From Cytobacillus oceanisediminis (GTDB lineage: Bacteria > Bacillota > Bacilli > Bacillales > Cytobacillaceae), in the NCBI RefSeq assembly GCF_004366035.1, contig NZ_SOEE01000001.1:682001-746000 (forward strand): a DNA stretch of 64,000 nucleotides. Direction: 5' to 3'. The position numbers and the translations under genes are program-made. Numbering within the stretch: position 1 is the first letter of the stretch; every line of letters starts with the position of its first letter. This document shows positions 1-9,928 of the stretch, one piece after another. The notes below the pieces were generated by a model that worked only from the letters and a program-made list of their open reading frames with translations, was not told the DNA's origin and searched no databases.

Positions 1-1525
1 AAGATGGCTGTACTGGAATTTTGCTGTGAGAGAAACGGGATTCATAAAATATCTCCTGCCATTGCCGAACCATGCCAAGGGCCATATTATTAAAAATTAT
101 AATTTTCACCGGCAGGTTCATTTCCTGTATAATGGCAAGCTCCTGTGTTGACATCTGGAACCCTCCGTCTCCGCAAATAGCGAGTACGCATGCTTCCGGG
201 TCGGCCAGCTGAGCTCCGATGCTGGCGGGGAAACCAAACCCCATTGTACCAAGCCCTCCTGATGTCACCCATCTGTCTGCCTTATTAAAGCGGTAGTATT
301 GGGCTGCCCACATTTGATGCTGTCCTACGTCTGTTACGACGATGGCATTCCCTTCCGTTTTTGAATGGAGCATTTCCATGACTTTCTGAGGCTTTAATCG
401 TCCAGATTCTTTATCATAGAAATATGGATATTCCTCCTGCCACCTCAGGATGGTTTCCATCCATTCTTTATGGGCCGGGGGTTTTCCATCCTGCAGAATC
501 AGCTGCTCAAGAGCTTCTTTTGCATCTGCCACAATCGGAATGGACGTTGGAACGTTCTTGCCGATTTCAGCAGGATCAATATCAATATGGGCGACTGTTG
601 CATGTGGTGCAAAATGCTGTAAGTTTCCTGTTAGTCTGTCATCAAATCGGGCTCCAATATTTATCAGCAAGTCACATTCTGTGAGTCCCATATTGGCTGT
701 ATAACAGCCATGCATCCCTGCCATTCCGATAAATAATGGATGATCTGCGGGGAACCCGCCGAGGCCCAGGAGTGTGTGAATAACAGGAACCTGCTGCTGC
801 TCTGCGTACTCTTTTAATTCTTTGGATGCTCTTCCATGAAGCACGCCAGCACCAGCCAGGATGACAGGCTTTTTCGATCTGCTGACCGCTTCAGTTAATT
901 TCCTTATTTGCAGGTAATTTGGTTTTAATGTCGGCTGATATCCCGGCAGATTCACTTCCTTTTCTTCCTCAGGCTGATCTGAAACTCCCGCAGCAATGTC
1001 TTTAGGGATATCGATCAGTACCGGTCCTGGCCTGCCGGTTGAAGCTATATAAAAAGCTTCTTTAATAATTCTCGGGATATCTTCAATGCTGCGGACCTGA
1101 TAATTGTATTTTGTAATTGGAGTGGTTATCCCCAGGATATCTGCCTCCTGAAAGGCGTCTGATCCAATGACTCCCGTTGCCACCTGGCCTGTAAAAACAA
1201 TCAGCGGAAGTGAATCCATCATTGCGTCTGCAAGCCCGGTAACAATATTAGTGGCTCCTGGTCCTGAAGTGGCAATTACAACACCCGGCTTTCCAGATAT
1301 ACGGGCATACCCTTCAGCAGCATGAATTCCTCCCTGTTCATGACGCGGCAGCACATGAAGAATCTTTGAATGATACAGTTTGTCGTAGAGTGGAAGAACA
1401 GCTCCTCCAGGATAACCAAAAATCACTTCAACATTTTCTTTCTCCAAGGCTCTTAATAACAGATCAGCACCGGTGACAGGATGTGTCTCCGTTTTTGTTT
1501 CTGTTAAGGCAGCTTCCTGCAGCAT
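1..1525 (-). CDS. ilvB: acetolactate synthase large subunit (3' end cut by window edge)
   Basis: Thiamine-diphosphate enzyme that condenses two pyruvates, or pyruvate with 2-oxobutyrate, in the first common step of valine, leucine and isoleucine synthesis. My own translation of the minus strand gives an open frame from an ATG at 1525 to the window edge, about 508 residues; the family is usually 560-580, so roughly the last 60 are missing. The ThDP-activating glutamate lies in [15 protein letters not shown] near residue 63, and the ThDP/Mg motif begins CGDGGFQ. The start has a good GAGGAGG ribosome binding site. It is preceded by a leucine T-box leader, so expression should respond to uncharged tRNA-Leu. 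ilvH and ilvC would be expected beyond the left edge. Confidence 0.95.
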   Translation of the reverse strand, partial: MLQEAALTETKTETHPVTGADLLLRALEKENVEVIFGYPGGAVLPLYDKLYHSKILHVLPRHEQGGIHAAEGYARISGKPGVVIATSGPGATNIVTGLADAMMDSLPLIVFTGQVATGVIGSDAFQEADILGITTPITKYNYQVRSIEDIPRIIKEAFYIASTGRPGPVLIDIPKDIAAGVSDQPEEEKEVNLPGYQPTLKPNYLQIRKLTEAVSRSKKPVILAGAGVLHGRASKELKEYAEQQQVPVIHTLLGLGGFPADHPLFIGMAGMHGCYTANMGLTECDLLINIGARFDDRLTGNLQHFAPHATVAHIDIDPAEIGKNVPTSIPIVADAKEALEQLILQDGKPPAHKEWMETILRWQEEYPYFYDKESGRLKPQKVMEMLHSKTEGNAIVVTDVGQHQMWAAQYYRFNKADRWVTSGGLGTMGFGFPASIGAQLADPEACVLAICGDGGFQMSTQELAIIQEMNLPVKIIIFNNMALGMVRQWQEIFYESRFSHSKIPVQPS

Positions 1526-1561
1526 TTGTTGATAACCTCCTCATGTTTTTTTAACTCCAAT

Positions 1562-1624
1562 ATAAAAAGCCCTTCCACCCCTAAAGACACCTATCGATTG
1601 TAGGTATAAGGGATGAAAAGGCTT
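1562..1624 (-). terminator. T-box terminator of ilvB leader
   Basis: Long imperfect stem starting AGCCTTTTCA and closing with AAGGGCT, followed by a U-run, between the T-box core and the ilvB ribosome binding site. This is the structure the antiterminator competes with. Confidence 0.85.
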
Positions 1625-1885
1625 TGATAACCTGTTCCACGGTACCACCCTGATTCACGCTTATAGTGCGTGCACTCATGAACAGCCACATGCTGTCCGT
1701 TTTGATAACGGGTGAAGAACACCCGGCAGCCCCTAATCGAACATCTTTCAGGACTGCGCTCAGAGGTGAGTTCATTTTAAGAGGGCATTACCGGTTTTCA
1801 GCAGGTCCGGCTCTCTGTGAATGCCTGTCATAAAACTACTTATCCTCTTCTACGCTTTTCCTATTCTGAGATTTTGATCTCATTA
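1562..1885 (-). promoter_or_regulatory. T-box leader, leucine specificity, controlling ilvB
   Basis: On the minus strand the conserved T-box core (AGGGTGGTACCGTGG) is complementary to about 1636-1651 and is followed by a strong hairpin plus U-run at 1562-1624. The specifier loop reads AACTCACCTCTGAG with CTC at 1768-1770, a Leu codon followed by the usual purine. Family knowledge: uncharged tRNA-Leu pairs with specifier and T-box and stabilises the antiterminator. The 5' boundary is approximate. Confidence 0.92.
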
Positions 1886-1889
1886 CACT

Positions 1890-2262
1890 AACGCTTTAAA
1901 TCATTGAATTATTAAATAAAAAAAACCCAAAATACTTATTACAAGAATGATTTCACTGAGATGAAGGTTATAATTCTATTTAACTTAAAGGTGTGAATTT
2001 CTTATATTGAGGACTATCTTACGCCCATTTTTATCAGCCGTCAACACCCTTTTTATGAATTATTTGATAATTTCGATTAGTCTGTTTTTGTGTATCCGCT
2101 TACATTGTTGATATATTCACATTCTCTGGGACAAAAAAATTTTAGATAATTTTTTTATTAAGGGAAATAACACCTGAAATGCGGTTTGAAAATTTAAGAA
2201 ATTCTAAAATATTTAAGTACTGAAGGCTCTGCTGGCAGACTTCTGCCATTAAAACTAAATTA
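1890..2262. other. intergenic stretch with no recognised gene
   Basis: AT-rich sequence between the ilvB leader and the terminator of the tRNA gene. It must hold the ilvB promoter, but I see no convincing -35/-10 pair, and no ORF with a ribosome binding site. Confidence 0.5.
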
Positions 2263-2263
2263 A

Positions 2264-2292
2264 AAATAAAAAAACTCACCAAAAAGGTGAGT
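2264..2292 (-). terminator. terminator after tRNA-Arg
   Basis: Seven-base perfect stem ACTCACC/GGTGAGT with a five-base loop, followed on the minus strand by a run of seven T. Confidence 0.85.
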
Positions 2293-2332
2293 AAGAATTC
2301 GGTAAGATATGTAGTGCTGCCAGATGTGTAAA

Positions 2333-2409
<77 letters not shown>

Positions 2410-2517
2410 GTATTGAATATTATTTCTTGATTGAGAATTAATTAACTCAACGACAAGATTTATTATATTAGACAAATGTTAAGAAGTCAACACTTTGTAA
2501 GATATTTTTTTATTATT

Positions 2518-2540
2518 GAGGGAAGACTGGCTTCCCTCAG
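2518..2540. other. hairpin between ysnB and tRNA-Arg
   Basis: Perfect eight-base stem TGAGGGAA/TTCCCTCA just downstream of ysnB. On the minus strand it is followed by A-rich rather than T-rich sequence, so it is not a canonical intrinsic terminator for ysnB; it may be a processing or 3'-end stabilising hairpin. Confidence 0.4.
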
Positions 2541-2554
2541 TTATTATATTCAAA

Positions 2555-3073
2555 TTAATCGCTTTTTACCAGGGAAAAATTTTGTGTCAGTTCAGGAATT
2601 TTCCCATTAGATAAGTCATACACATCCAGTGTAACAATCTTTCCCCTGGCTTCCAGTATGACATATGTTTTTTCCTTTCTTCCTCTCGGCAGCCGTATGC
2701 TCCCAGGGTTAATAAATAATATCCCATTAGACATTTCAGCTCCCAGACCATGTGAATGGCCAAAACATACGATATCTGCTTCCATTTCACGTGCCTTGTA
2801 TGAAAGATTCATTAAGGTAGACTTAACGGAATATCTGTGGCCGTGTGTGACAAAAAAGCGGAGTTCTCCAGCTTCTTCTATTCTATCCTCCGGGAATGCT
2901 GCCTCAAAGTCACAATTTCCTCTTACAGCAGCGTAGCCTCTTAATGATTCATGATCTGCCTGAAGCTCAGAATCTCCGCAATGAATCATCAGATCCATAT
3001 CAGGATGCATTTCGCGGATTTGGCTGAGTTCAGAGGTTAACCCATGGCTATCACTGACTATCAGAACCTTCAT
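2555..3073 (-). CDS. ysnB: YfcE/MJ0936-type metallophosphoesterase YsnB
   Basis: A 172-residue calcineurin-like phosphodiesterase of the YfcE/MJ0936 family, whose members hydrolyse model phosphodiesters; the physiological substrate is unknown. Metal-binding motifs are visible in order: SDSHG (about 7-11), HCGDSE (about 32-37), RGNCD, THGHRYSV and CFGHSHG. The ATG overlaps the rdgB stop by four bases (ATGA), so the two are translationally coupled. It is last in a ysnB-rdgB-rph(-gerM) run of the same order as in B. subtilis. Confidence 0.92.
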   Translation of the reverse strand: MKVLIVSDSHGLTSELSQIREMHPDMDLMIHCGDSELQADHESLRGYAAVRGNCDFEAAFPEDRIEEAGELRFFVTHGHRYSVKSTLMNLSYKAREMEADIVCFGHSHGLGAEMSNGILFINPGSIRLPRGRKEKTYVILEARGKIVTLDVYDLSNGKIPELTQNFSLVKSD

Positions 3074-3681
3074 GAGTACTCAGCTCCGGCCACGAAAGAA
3101 GGAAGCAGCTCCTCCAGCTGTTTGAGAGCATTCGCCCTATGACTGATCTGGCTTTTTTCCTCCGGCATTAATTCAGCCATTGCTTTATCTTTTTCTTCCG
3201 CAAAGAAAATAGGATCATAGCCGAATCCATTAGTCCCTCTCTTTTCTCTTAAGATATGGCCTTCACAAGTCCCTGCAACTGTTACAGTAGTTTTTCCGGG
3301 TGCAGCGATTGCAAGAGCGCAATAGAACCGCGCCTGCCGCTGATGATCCGGAGTGCTTTCGAGCTCATCGAGAACCTTTTCCATGTTTTTCTGGTCGTTT
3401 TTTTCTTCTCCTGCATAGCGGGCGGAATAGATGCCTGGCTTTCCACCTAGAGCATCAATGATCAATCCAGAATCATCGGCAATTACCATTCTCCCAAAAG
3501 CTTCAGAAACGGCTTCCGCTTTCAGAATGGCATTCTCTTCAAACGTGCTTCCTGTTTCCTCTACATCGTGAAAATCAGGATAATCCAGCAGCGTTTTAAC
3601 TTCATACCCAAGAGGTTTGAACATCCGTTCAAACTCTCTGGCTTTGCCTGCATTTTTGGTTGCGATAATCACTTCCTGCAT
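3070..3681 (-). CDS. rdgB: XTP/dITP diphosphatase (RdgB/HAM1 family)
   Basis: House-cleaning nucleotide pyrophosphatase that removes XTP, ITP and dITP from the pool and so protects DNA and RNA. The 203-residue protein shows the family N-terminus ATKNAGKAREF, the ETGSTFEENAILKA motif, the catalytic DDSGL segment, and the C-terminal GFGYDPIF and SHRANAL motifs. Length is normal for the family (about 195-205). The start lies one base after the rph stop, supporting co-transcription. Confidence 0.95.
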   Translation of the reverse strand: MQEVIIATKNAGKAREFERMFKPLGYEVKTLLDYPDFHDVEETGSTFEENAILKAEAVSEAFGRMVIADDSGLIIDALGGKPGIYSARYAGEEKNDQKNMEKVLDELESTPDHQRQARFYCALAIAAPGKTTVTVAGTCEGHILREKRGTNGFGYDPIFFAEEKDKAMAELMPEEKSQISHRANALKQLEELLPSFVAGAEYS

Positions 3682-3682
3682 G

Positions 3683-4453
3683 CTATGACCTCCCCTCCAG
3701 CTTTTCTCTTTTGCTTTGAATGCTTTCTGTGATATTCACTCCAAGCGCAGCCTTTTGAAACTCAAACAGCTCTGATATGCCTTCCTGTGCAGCACCCAGC
3801 ATTTCCTGCAGCTGGGTATAAGAAAAAGTCGCTTCTTCACCCGTTCCCTGAAGCTCCACAAACTCACCGCTGCCAGTCATAACGATATTCATATCTACTT
3901 CCGCTGAGGAGTCTTCAATATAATTCAAATCCACTGCAGTCTGCTTGTTTTTAAGAATTCCCACGCTTGTGGCAGCAAGAAAATCATTGATTGGGTAGTG
4001 AGTAAGCTTCTTGCTGCTGTAAAGTTTATCCATCGCCTGTGACATAGCGACAAAGGCTCCTGTAATGGATGCTGTCCGGGTCCCTCCATCCGCCTGGATT
4101 ACGTCGCAATCAAGCCAAACCGTTCTTTCGCCAAGTGCTTCAAGATCCACCACTGCACGGAGAGCACGGCCGATCAGACGCTGGATTTCCATTGTTCTCC
4201 CTGAGATTTTCCCTTTTGCAGATTCCCTGATATTTCTCTGTTCGGTTGCTCTTGGAAGCATGGAATATTCAGCTGTTATCCAGCCTTTCCCCTGTCCCCT
4301 CATAAAAGGAGGGACCCTCTCATCGATACTTGCTGTGCAAATCACCTTCGTGTCTCCCACAGTTATAAGGACAGAGCCCTCAGGATGCTTTAAGTAATCT
4401 GTTTCAATATGTATAGGCCTAAGCTGCTTCGGTTCACGTCCATCTGCACGCAT
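3683..4453 (-). CDS. rph: ribonuclease PH
   Basis: Phosphorolytic 3'-5' exoribonuclease that trims tRNA 3' ends. I choose the ATG at 4453 ([13 protein letters not shown]), which has an AAGGGGG ribosome binding site and gives 256 residues, typical of the family. An upstream ATG would add 30 residues unlike any RNase PH. Visible motifs include the GREP N-terminus, [19 protein letters not shown], the phosphate-site region around [15 protein letters not shown], and [12 protein letters not shown]. It lies between gerM and rdgB. Confidence 0.95.
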   Translation of the reverse strand: MRADGREPKQLRPIHIETDYLKHPEGSVLITVGDTKVICTASIDERVPPFMRGQGKGWITAEYSMLPRATEQRNIRESAKGKISGRTMEIQRLIGRALRAVVDLEALGERTVWLDCDVIQADGGTRTASITGAFVAMSQAMDKLYSSKKLTHYPINDFLAATSVGILKNKQTAVDLNYIEDSSAEVDMNIVMTGSGEFVELQGTGEEATFSYTQLQEMLGAAQEGISELFEFQKAALGVNITESIQSKREKLEGRS

Positions 4454-4557
4454 AAGCTGATTCCCCCTTCTTTTGCTTATGTTAAAAAAATTATTTAGCC
4501 AGGGCATCGCCCTAAGTATGTTTTTGTCCAGGTACATTGGCATGCCTTCATTTTACC

Positions 4558-4603
4558 AACAAAGAAGAGGCGGCATTAAATGCCAACCTCTTTTTCCTGT
4601 TAC
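4558..4603 (-). terminator. weak hairpin after gerM
   Basis: Stem AGAGG..GGCAT/ATGCC..CTCT between the gerM stop and rph. The T-tract on the minus strand is interrupted, and similar T-rich sequence lies on the other side, so it may be weak, bidirectional or only an attenuating hairpin. Confidence 0.4.
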
Positions 4604-4629
4604 TATATAGTATAACAAAATCTGCACTA

Positions 4630-5697
4630 TTAAAAACTTCCTGTATTCACATTTTCAGGGCGGGTTACAGGCTCAGATAGTTTTTGGCCATCCTCATTGA
4701 CAATCTCTGCTTTGCCATCGACTGTGACAGCCACGCTTTCGATGCCCTTTTGTTCTGTCAGTGAAAGGACAAGTGCATTCAGCAAGTGCTTGGAAATCAT
4801 TTTCTCTTCGAAGCTGCTGAAAACATTCTCATTGAAGTTTAATGTGACTTTTCCTTCTTCAACTTTTGGAGCGTCAAGCAGCTCTACATCCGGAAGGAAG
4901 TCTGTCACCAGATTGGAAGCATAGTTCGGCCCTTTTATCAGTTCGGATACAACCGCTTCAACTTTATTGTCGATATCATTGCTGACACGCTTGGTGACAG
5001 GCACGTAATAATAGTTTTCTTCATCCCCGCCCAGATAATAAACGGTAATCGGCTTCGTATTCGTGATATCCACTACTTCCGTTGTATCCATGTTTATTCC
5101 ATTGGCTCTGCTCAACGCCGAACTGACCGGAGTGCCATTCACAGGCATCTCCTTTAATTCATGTCCGTTTAATGTCAGCTTAACTTTATCAATGGAATCA
5201 AATTGTGTAAGTGTCCAAGTAATTGATTGGAGAATATTCTTTTCATCTTCCTTAGCATATTCCTTAAATTCTTTTGAAAAATCGACGGTTGCAACTTTAT
5301 CTTTAATATTTACAGAAACTTTTGTATCAGCCGGAAGGACTGCACGGAAATCATTAGGAAGAAGCTCTGTAACGGGTCCGTTTTCTACCAGGTACTCTAA
5401 CGCCTGTGTTGCAACTGAATTAGTTTTTGGCAGGTCAATAGTCTGGGGAACGACATACCCGTTCTTATCAATCAAGTAAAGCTCTGTTTTAAGATTTGCC
5501 GTAACCCCCTCTTCATTTTCGGCTGTTTCTTTTCCAGCTGTTTCTTCGGCAACACTCTCGCCTTCATCAGTATAAGATACTGCTTTTGGCGGATCGACTT
5601 TTTCCTTCCCCTGGCTTCCAAACAATCCGCAGCCTGATAATAGAACAGATGATACCAGCACAGCTGACACTATTGACGTTTTTTTATTTATAGACAT
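4630..5697 (-). CDS. gerM: spore germination lipoprotein GerM
   Basis: A 355-residue secreted lipoprotein required in B. subtilis for normal sporulation and germination. The N-terminus has a lysine-rich head, a hydrophobic stretch and the lipobox LSGC (cysteine near residue 23), followed by an acidic, low-complexity linker rich in Glu. Two GerMN domains follow (roughly 80-190 and 215-335), each with the VATVDFSKEF/VTLNFNENVF type strand. Context racE-gerM-rph matches B. subtilis except that recQ intervenes here. In B. subtilis it is sigma-E dependent; I do not see a clear sigma-E promoter. Confidence 0.93.
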   Translation of the reverse strand: MSINKKTSIVSAVLVSSVLLSGCGLFGSQGKEKVDPPKAVSYTDEGESVAEETAGKETAENEEGVTANLKTELYLIDKNGYVVPQTIDLPKTNSVATQALEYLVENGPVTELLPNDFRAVLPADTKVSVNIKDKVATVDFSKEFKEYAKEDEKNILQSITWTLTQFDSIDKVKLTLNGHELKEMPVNGTPVSSALSRANGINMDTTEVVDITNTKPITVYYLGGDEENYYYVPVTKRVSNDIDNKVEAVVSELIKGPNYASNLVTDFLPDVELLDAPKVEEGKVTLNFNENVFSSFEEKMISKHLLNALVLSLTEQKGIESVAVTVDGKAEIVNEDGQKLSEPVTRPENVNTGSF

Positions 5698-5836
5698 ACA
5701 TAATCCCCCCTGAGACAGTTTGTACTACATGTATACGAGCCTATCTGAAATTTAGACCGGCTTTTGGGATAAAAGTGTTAATAGATTTTTGACAAATTTG
5801 GACACAACCGAAAGAGAGGTGTAAAATGGCATCCAT

Positions 5837-5866
5837 TAAAAAAAGAAGCCCCATAAGGAGCTTCTC
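5837..5866 (-). terminator. terminator of recQ
   Basis: Stem GAAGCTCC/GGGGCTTC with TTAT loop followed by a run of seven T on the minus strand, three bases past the recQ stop. Confidence 0.9.
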
Positions 5867-5868
5867 TG

Positions 5869-8022
5869 TCATATTTGTTTCAGCAGTTCATCTTTTACCA
5901 GGACGGCTTTGATTTTAAAATAATCTATTTCTTCCGGAAGTTCTTCTTTGATTGGTTTAAGTTTGTCTCTTCCAGCTTTTTCAGCAGCCTCTAAAACCAG
6001 CTTTTCTTCCGTTTCATTGAAAATATCTGACCAGTCAATTACATTGCCTTCTCTGATAGAGCGAAATATATGCTCTTGAATTGTTATCGGTGAGAAATTT
6101 CGCTTTTTGGCTATTTCTTTTATTGAGTCCCCATCCTTGTAATAGTCAAAGGAAATCTGATAGCTTGGGCGATCATCTATTGGTTCCTCTGTTTTTGAAG
6201 GTGCTTCTGCAGCATGCTTGGGCGAAATATCATGCACTTCGGCATATTCTCTGATAGCCTGGATAAAGTCTTTCCCATACTTTTCAAACTTCATTTGCCC
6301 TACACCTTTAATATTTAACATCATGTCCTTGCTGACGGGAAAATAGCGGCTCATGTCTTTTAATGATGCATCAGTAAATACTACGAAAGGAGGGACATTT
6401 TCCTCATCTGCAATCTTTTTCCTGAGTTTTCTCAGCATCTCGAACAGCTCATTGTTTTCCTCTGTCTCCTGAACAGGCACCGGCTCACTTATTTTCATAA
6501 ATAACTTTTTCTGCCCCTTCAACACAGGAACCACACTGGCAGACAGCCTTACTGTCGGATATTTTCCATCTGTTAAAACCAGATAATCCTCAGCCAGCAG
6601 ATAGTTTATCATATCAGCAATCTCTTTTTCTTTGCGGTTTTTCAGCAAGCCAAATGTTGAAAGTTTATTAAAGTTCATTTCGCGGATTCTCTTGTTATTG
6701 GAGCCTTTCAAAACCTGGGTTGTCAAAGTAATGCCAAATCTTTCTCCCATCCGCTTAATGCATGAGAAAATCATTAAAGCTTCCTGAGTAATATCCATGC
6801 TTGTCCGTTCATCCAGACAGCTGCTGCATTTGCCGCATCGAAGGGGATCAGCATTCTCATCAAAATATTCAATGATATAGGACTGGAGGCATTTTTCTGT
6901 ATGGCAGTAATTAACCATATCCTTAAGCTTGCTGTATTCCTGCTCCATTTTTTGTTGATTCAGGCTGCTTTCATCTATCAAAAACTTCTGCAGCTGGATA
7001 TCCTGAGGGGCAAACAGCAGGTAGCATGTGCTATCCACGCCATCTCTGCCAGCCCTTCCCGCTTCCTGATAATAGGCTTCAATATTCCGCGGAAGATTAT
7101 AGTGGATGACATATCTGACATTGGATTTATCAATCCCCATTCCAAAAGCATTCGTGGCGATCATAATGTCTGATTCATCGTATACAAAGGCATCCTGTGC
7201 TTCTTTTCGTTCTTCTTCCTTTAAGCCTGCATGATACTTGGCAGGTGAGCAGTCCTTGCTTTTTAAAAATTGGTACAGCTGGTCCGTTTCCTTGCGGCTT
7301 GAAGTATATATAATTCCCGCTTCGTTTTTATGTTTCTTGATGGTCTGCAATAAAAAGTCTCTTTTGTTAACACCTTTCAAAACGTGGAAAGATAAATTCT
7401 CTCTTGCAAAACCGGTAATGAACGTATATTCCTCTCCGATATTTAAAAGCCTGCGAATATCATCTGCGACGTCACGGGTTGCTGTTGCTGTCAAAGCAGC
7501 GATTACAGGTTTCTGGTTCAAGCTGTTAAGCTCTGCGACAACAGAACGATAACTTGGTCTGAAATCATGGCCCCATTGAGAGATGCAGTGCGCCTCATCA
7601 AAGACGATAGCACTAATTGAAATACCATTTAATAATTCCAAAAAGGCCTTGGAACCAAATCGTTCCGGGGCCACATATACGAGCTTATATACACCATTGC
7701 GTATTCCGGCCACAACATGCTGATATTCGGCAGAAGACAGCGTGCTGTTGATAAAAGCAGCCGGGATGCCTGCAAGGCTAAGAGCATCTACTTGATCTTT
7801 CATCAGGGAAATTAATGGAGAAATTACAATGGCCGTTCCGGGGAGTACAAGAGCGGGTATTTGGAAGCAGATTGACTTTCCGCCTCCAGTTGGGAGAATG
7901 CCAAGAGTATTGGTTTGAGAAAGGATATTTTGAATAATCTCCTGTTGACCAGGGCGGAAAGAGGTATATCCAAAATATTTTTTAAGATAGTTTTCGGCTT
8001 GTGCCAGCAAATTGATCACCAA
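5869..8022 (-). CDS. recQ: ATP-dependent DNA helicase RecQ
   Basis: Superfamily 2 3'-5' DNA helicase acting in recombination and fork repair. The 717-residue protein has Walker [11 protein letters not shown] at 41-50, a DEAH box in [19 protein letters not shown] near 140, motif [12 protein letters not shown] near 320, a zinc-binding cysteine cluster (C..KC...RCGKCSSC) near 375-405, an RQC-type winged helix, an HRDC domain around 505-585 and a C-terminal helix-turn-helix segment about 630-690 beginning [12 protein letters not shown]. It is longer than the roughly 590 residues of B. subtilis RecQ because of the C-terminal extension. It sits alone between murI and gerM with its own terminator, an insertion into an otherwise conserved gene order. 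Confidence 0.95.
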   Translation of the reverse strand: MVINLLAQAENYLKKYFGYTSFRPGQQEIIQNILSQTNTLGILPTGGGKSICFQIPALVLPGTAIVISPLISLMKDQVDALSLAGIPAAFINSTLSSAEYQHVVAGIRNGVYKLVYVAPERFGSKAFLELLNGISISAIVFDEAHCISQWGHDFRPSYRSVVAELNSLNQKPVIAALTATATRDVADDIRRLLNIGEEYTFITGFARENLSFHVLKGVNKRDFLLQTIKKHKNEAGIIYTSSRKETDQLYQFLKSKDCSPAKYHAGLKEEERKEAQDAFVYDESDIMIATNAFGMGIDKSNVRYVIHYNLPRNIEAYYQEAGRAGRDGVDSTCYLLFAPQDIQLQKFLIDESSLNQQKMEQEYSKLKDMVNYCHTEKCLQSYIIEYFDENADPLRCGKCSSCLDERTSMDITQEALMIFSCIKRMGERFGITLTTQVLKGSNNKRIREMNFNKLSTFGLLKNRKEKEIADMINYLLAEDYLVLTDGKYPTVRLSASVVPVLKGQKKLFMKISEPVPVQETEENNELFEMLRKLRKKIADEENVPPFVVFTDASLKDMSRYFPVSKDMMLNIKGVGQMKFEKYGKDFIQAIREYAEVHDISPKHAAEAPSKTEEPIDDRPSYQISFDYYKDGDSIKEIAKKRNFSPITIQEHIFRSIREGNVIDWSDIFNETEEKLVLEAAEKAGRDKLKPIKEELPEEIDYFKIKAVLVKDELLKQI

Positions 8023-8089
8023 CTCAACTAATATATTTTGTCTTTCATTCTCATGATACCAAAGCTTTTTTAAAATGTAATCCTAAAAG

Positions 8090-8124
8090 AAAAAAACACC
8101 TTCTGAAAAAGTTCAGAAGATGTC
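8090..8124 (-). terminator. terminator of murI
   Basis: Stem ACATCTTCTGAAC/GTTCAGAAGGTGT-type pairing with a short loop and a run of seven T on the minus strand, just after the murI stop. Confidence 0.9.
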
Positions 8125-8132
8125 TGCATTTA

Positions 8133-8927
8133 TTAAAGCGATATTTTTTCTACGGTATTTACAGGAAACCCCAGCCACTTTGAAGCAATTTTAGAAAAAA
8201 TGGCTGTTGAGCCCGTTGTGCAAAATTTATATTCAGGGTTCTCTGCAGCAGCTTTTAGCATTCCATAGTGATGCAGAATGGTACTTGCTTCCCTTGCTGT
8301 TTCTTCACCGGAACTGATGACATTTACGTCTTTTCCCATTACATTTTTTATAATTGGTTCTAATAAAGGATAATGGGTACATCCGAGAATAAGTGTATCC
8401 ATTCCTTTGCCTTTAATAGGCTGAAGAGTCTCAGCCACGATTTTTTTGGCAACAGATCCTTCATACTCACCGCTCTCTACAAGAGGAACGAATTTAGGGC
8501 ATGCCAGACTATGCACATCAGATTTCCTGTTTAACTGAATCAGCGCATTTTCATATGCCTTGCTTTTGACTGTGCCTTCTGTGCCAATGACACCAATTTT
8601 ATGATTTTTTGTTACTTTTATAGCTGTTCTGGCCCCAGGGAAAATGACACCGATAACCGGTATCGTGAGTTCCCTGCGTATTTCTTCAAGGGCTACAGCA
8701 GTAGCAGTATTACAGGCAATGATCAGCATTTTAATATTTCTGTCAAGCAAGTATTTCGTCATTTGCCAGGTAAAAGATTTTACCTCGTCACCAGGCCGGG
8801 GGCCATAGGGGCATCGGGCTGTATCTCCAAGGTAAACAATATCTTCATTTGGCAGCTGCCGCATGATTTCTTTTGCGACTGTTAAGCCTCCGACTCCGGA
8901 GTCAATAATTCCTATAGGTTGTTTCAC
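8133..8927 (-). CDS. murI: glutamate racemase
   Basis: Cofactor-independent racemase that supplies D-glutamate for peptidoglycan (racE in B. subtilis). Both catalytic cysteines are visible, in ACNTATA and LGCTHYP, together with the [14 protein letters not shown]-terminus and [12 protein letters not shown] place the start at GTG 8927 ([11 protein letters not shown]), five bases after a GAGGCGG ribosome binding site that overlaps the ysmB stop; this gives 264 residues. An in-frame ATG at 8957 would lie inside ysmB and add an atypical leader. Coupled to ysmB. Confidence 0.94.
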   Translation of the reverse strand: MKQPIGIIDSGVGGLTVAKEIMRQLPNEDIVYLGDTARCPYGPRPGDEVKSFTWQMTKYLLDRNIKMLIIACNTATAVALEEIRRELTIPVIGVIFPGARTAIKVTKNHKIGVIGTEGTVKSKAYENALIQLNRKSDVHSLACPKFVPLVESGEYEGSVAKKIVAETLQPIKGKGMDTLILGCTHYPLLEPIIKNVMGKDVNVISSGEETAREASTILHHYGMLKAAAENPEYKFCTTGSTAIFSKIASKWLGFPVNTVEKISL

Positions 8928-8937
8928 AAGTACCGCC

Positions 8938-9396
8938 TCATTCTCCTCGCATATCATGGTGTAATTTCATTAAGTTATCTTTTAAGAACAAGACCTCATT
9001 ATGTGATGAATTTTTCAGAACTTCTTTTAGATAATCCTGGCGTTTTTTTATAACTTCTTCAATAATCCGTTCTCCCTCTTCAAGCAGGTGGATCCTGACC
9101 ACTCTTCGGTCATTTGGGTCTTTAACCCTCTTCACAAGGGTGTTTTTCTCCATTCGGTCAACAAGATCTGTTGTCGTGCTGCATGCAAGATACATTTTGT
9201 TTGATAGTTCACCGATGGTCATATCGCCTTCTTCAAAAAGCCATTGCAATGCAACAAACTGAGGAGGGGTAATGGTGAAATCACTTAGAATTTCCCTTCC
9301 CTTCTGCTTGATAATGCCGGATATGTATCTTAAGTCTTTCTCAATTTCAGCTACAACATCATTTATTTCATTTGTTTTAGGATCTTCAAGCTTCAT
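8938..9396 (-). CDS. ysmB: MarR-family transcriptional regulator YsmB
   Basis: A 152-residue winged-helix repressor/activator of the MarR family. The DNA-binding core spans about 40-110 with the recognition region [22 protein letters not shown] and the wing [12 protein letters not shown]. The signal it senses is unknown. Gene order ysmB-murI is as in B. subtilis. The ATG follows, two bases after its stop, a possible 15-codon ORF. Confidence 0.93.
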   Translation of the reverse strand: MKLEDPKTNEINDVVAEIEKDLRYISGIIKQKGREILSDFTITPPQFVALQWLFEEGDMTIGELSNKMYLACSTTTDLVDRMEKNTLVKRVKDPNDRRVVRIHLLEEGERIIEEVIKKRQDYLKEVLKNSSHNEVLFLKDNLMKLHHDMRGE

Positions 9397-9398
9397 TC

Positions 9399-9446
9399 TT
9401 AAACACTCCCATTTAAGCTTTTACGACGTTTTCTGCCCTTGTGCAT
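9399..9446 (-). CDS. possible 15-residue basic peptide ORF upstream of ysmB
   Basis: ATG at 9446 with an AAGGTGA ribosome binding site about seven bases upstream. The product reads MHKGRKRRKSLNGSV and ends two bases before the ysmB ATG. The spacing suggests translational coupling or a leader peptide. The only evidence is the Shine-Dalgarno sequence and position; it could be chance. Confidence 0.3.
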   Translation of the reverse strand: MHKGRKRRKSLNGSV

Positions 9447-9525
9447 TTATTTTCACCTTTTTCCGTATAAATTTCAAGATAGAAATAAAACCAAATAATG
9501 AAAAAATCCCTTTATAAATGTGATA

Positions 9526-9551
9526 ACCGGCTTCCCAGAAGGATAGCCGGT
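9526..9551 (-). terminator. hairpin after gerE
   Basis: Seven-base stem ACCGGCT/AGCCGGT just downstream of gerE. There is no clear T-run after it, so termination activity is uncertain. Confidence 0.4.
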
Positions 9552-9556
9552 CTAAA

Positions 9557-9781
9557 TTAAAGTTCTAGCTCTCCCATTCGAAGGAGCTCTACAACAGCTT
9601 GTGATCGCCCCTTTACACCAAGCTTTTGCATGGCATTGGAAATGTGGTTCCGAACCGTTTTTTCACTTATAAACAATTCACCAGCGATTTCCCTTGTTGT
9701 TTTATCTTGTACTAACAATTCGAATACTTCTCTTTCTCGTTTGGTGAGTAACGGCTTGTGAGTATATTCATTCTCCTTCAA
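9557..9781 (-). CDS. gerE: spore regulator GerE (LuxR-type HTH)
   Basis: A 74-residue DNA-binding protein made only of a LuxR/FixJ-type helix-turn-helix domain; it controls late, sigma-K-dependent mother-cell genes such as coat genes. The core from KPLLTKREREVFELL to RSQAVVELLRMGELEL is close to what I recall for B. subtilis GerE. I choose the TTG start at 9781, which has an AAGGAGG site upstream and gives the family length; the frame remains open upstream to 9862. A sigma-K-like promoter lies about 65 bases upstream. Confidence 0.95.
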   Translation of the reverse strand: MKENEYTHKPLLTKREREVFELLVQDKTTREIAGELFISEKTVRNHISNAMQKLGVKGRSQAVVELLRMGELEL

Positions 9782-9846
9782 GTATTGTAACCCTCCTTGC
9801 CTTTCGCCAGCTATGAACCGCGGGATGGGTATATATTTAGTCACCA

Positions 9847-9874
9847 TATCATATGTCAGCAAAACAGCCGAAGT
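9847..9874 (-). promoter_or_regulatory. sigma-K-type promoter of gerE
   Basis: The minus strand has CATATGATA, a full match to the sigma-K -10 consensus CATANNNTA, with an AC dinucleotide 17 bases upstream as the -35. gerE is a known sigma-K gene in B. subtilis, and the site is placed correctly for transcription through the TTG start. Confidence 0.7.
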
Positions 9875-9928
9875 GACTATATTTAGTGAAAGGAGAAAGT
9901 TATTTTCAAAAATGTGCCATTTGTGCCG

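Noticed and set aside
1581..1775. 64-residue minus-strand ORF
   Set aside because: It lies wholly inside the ilvB T-box leader, covering the specifier and T-box sequences; no family resemblance.
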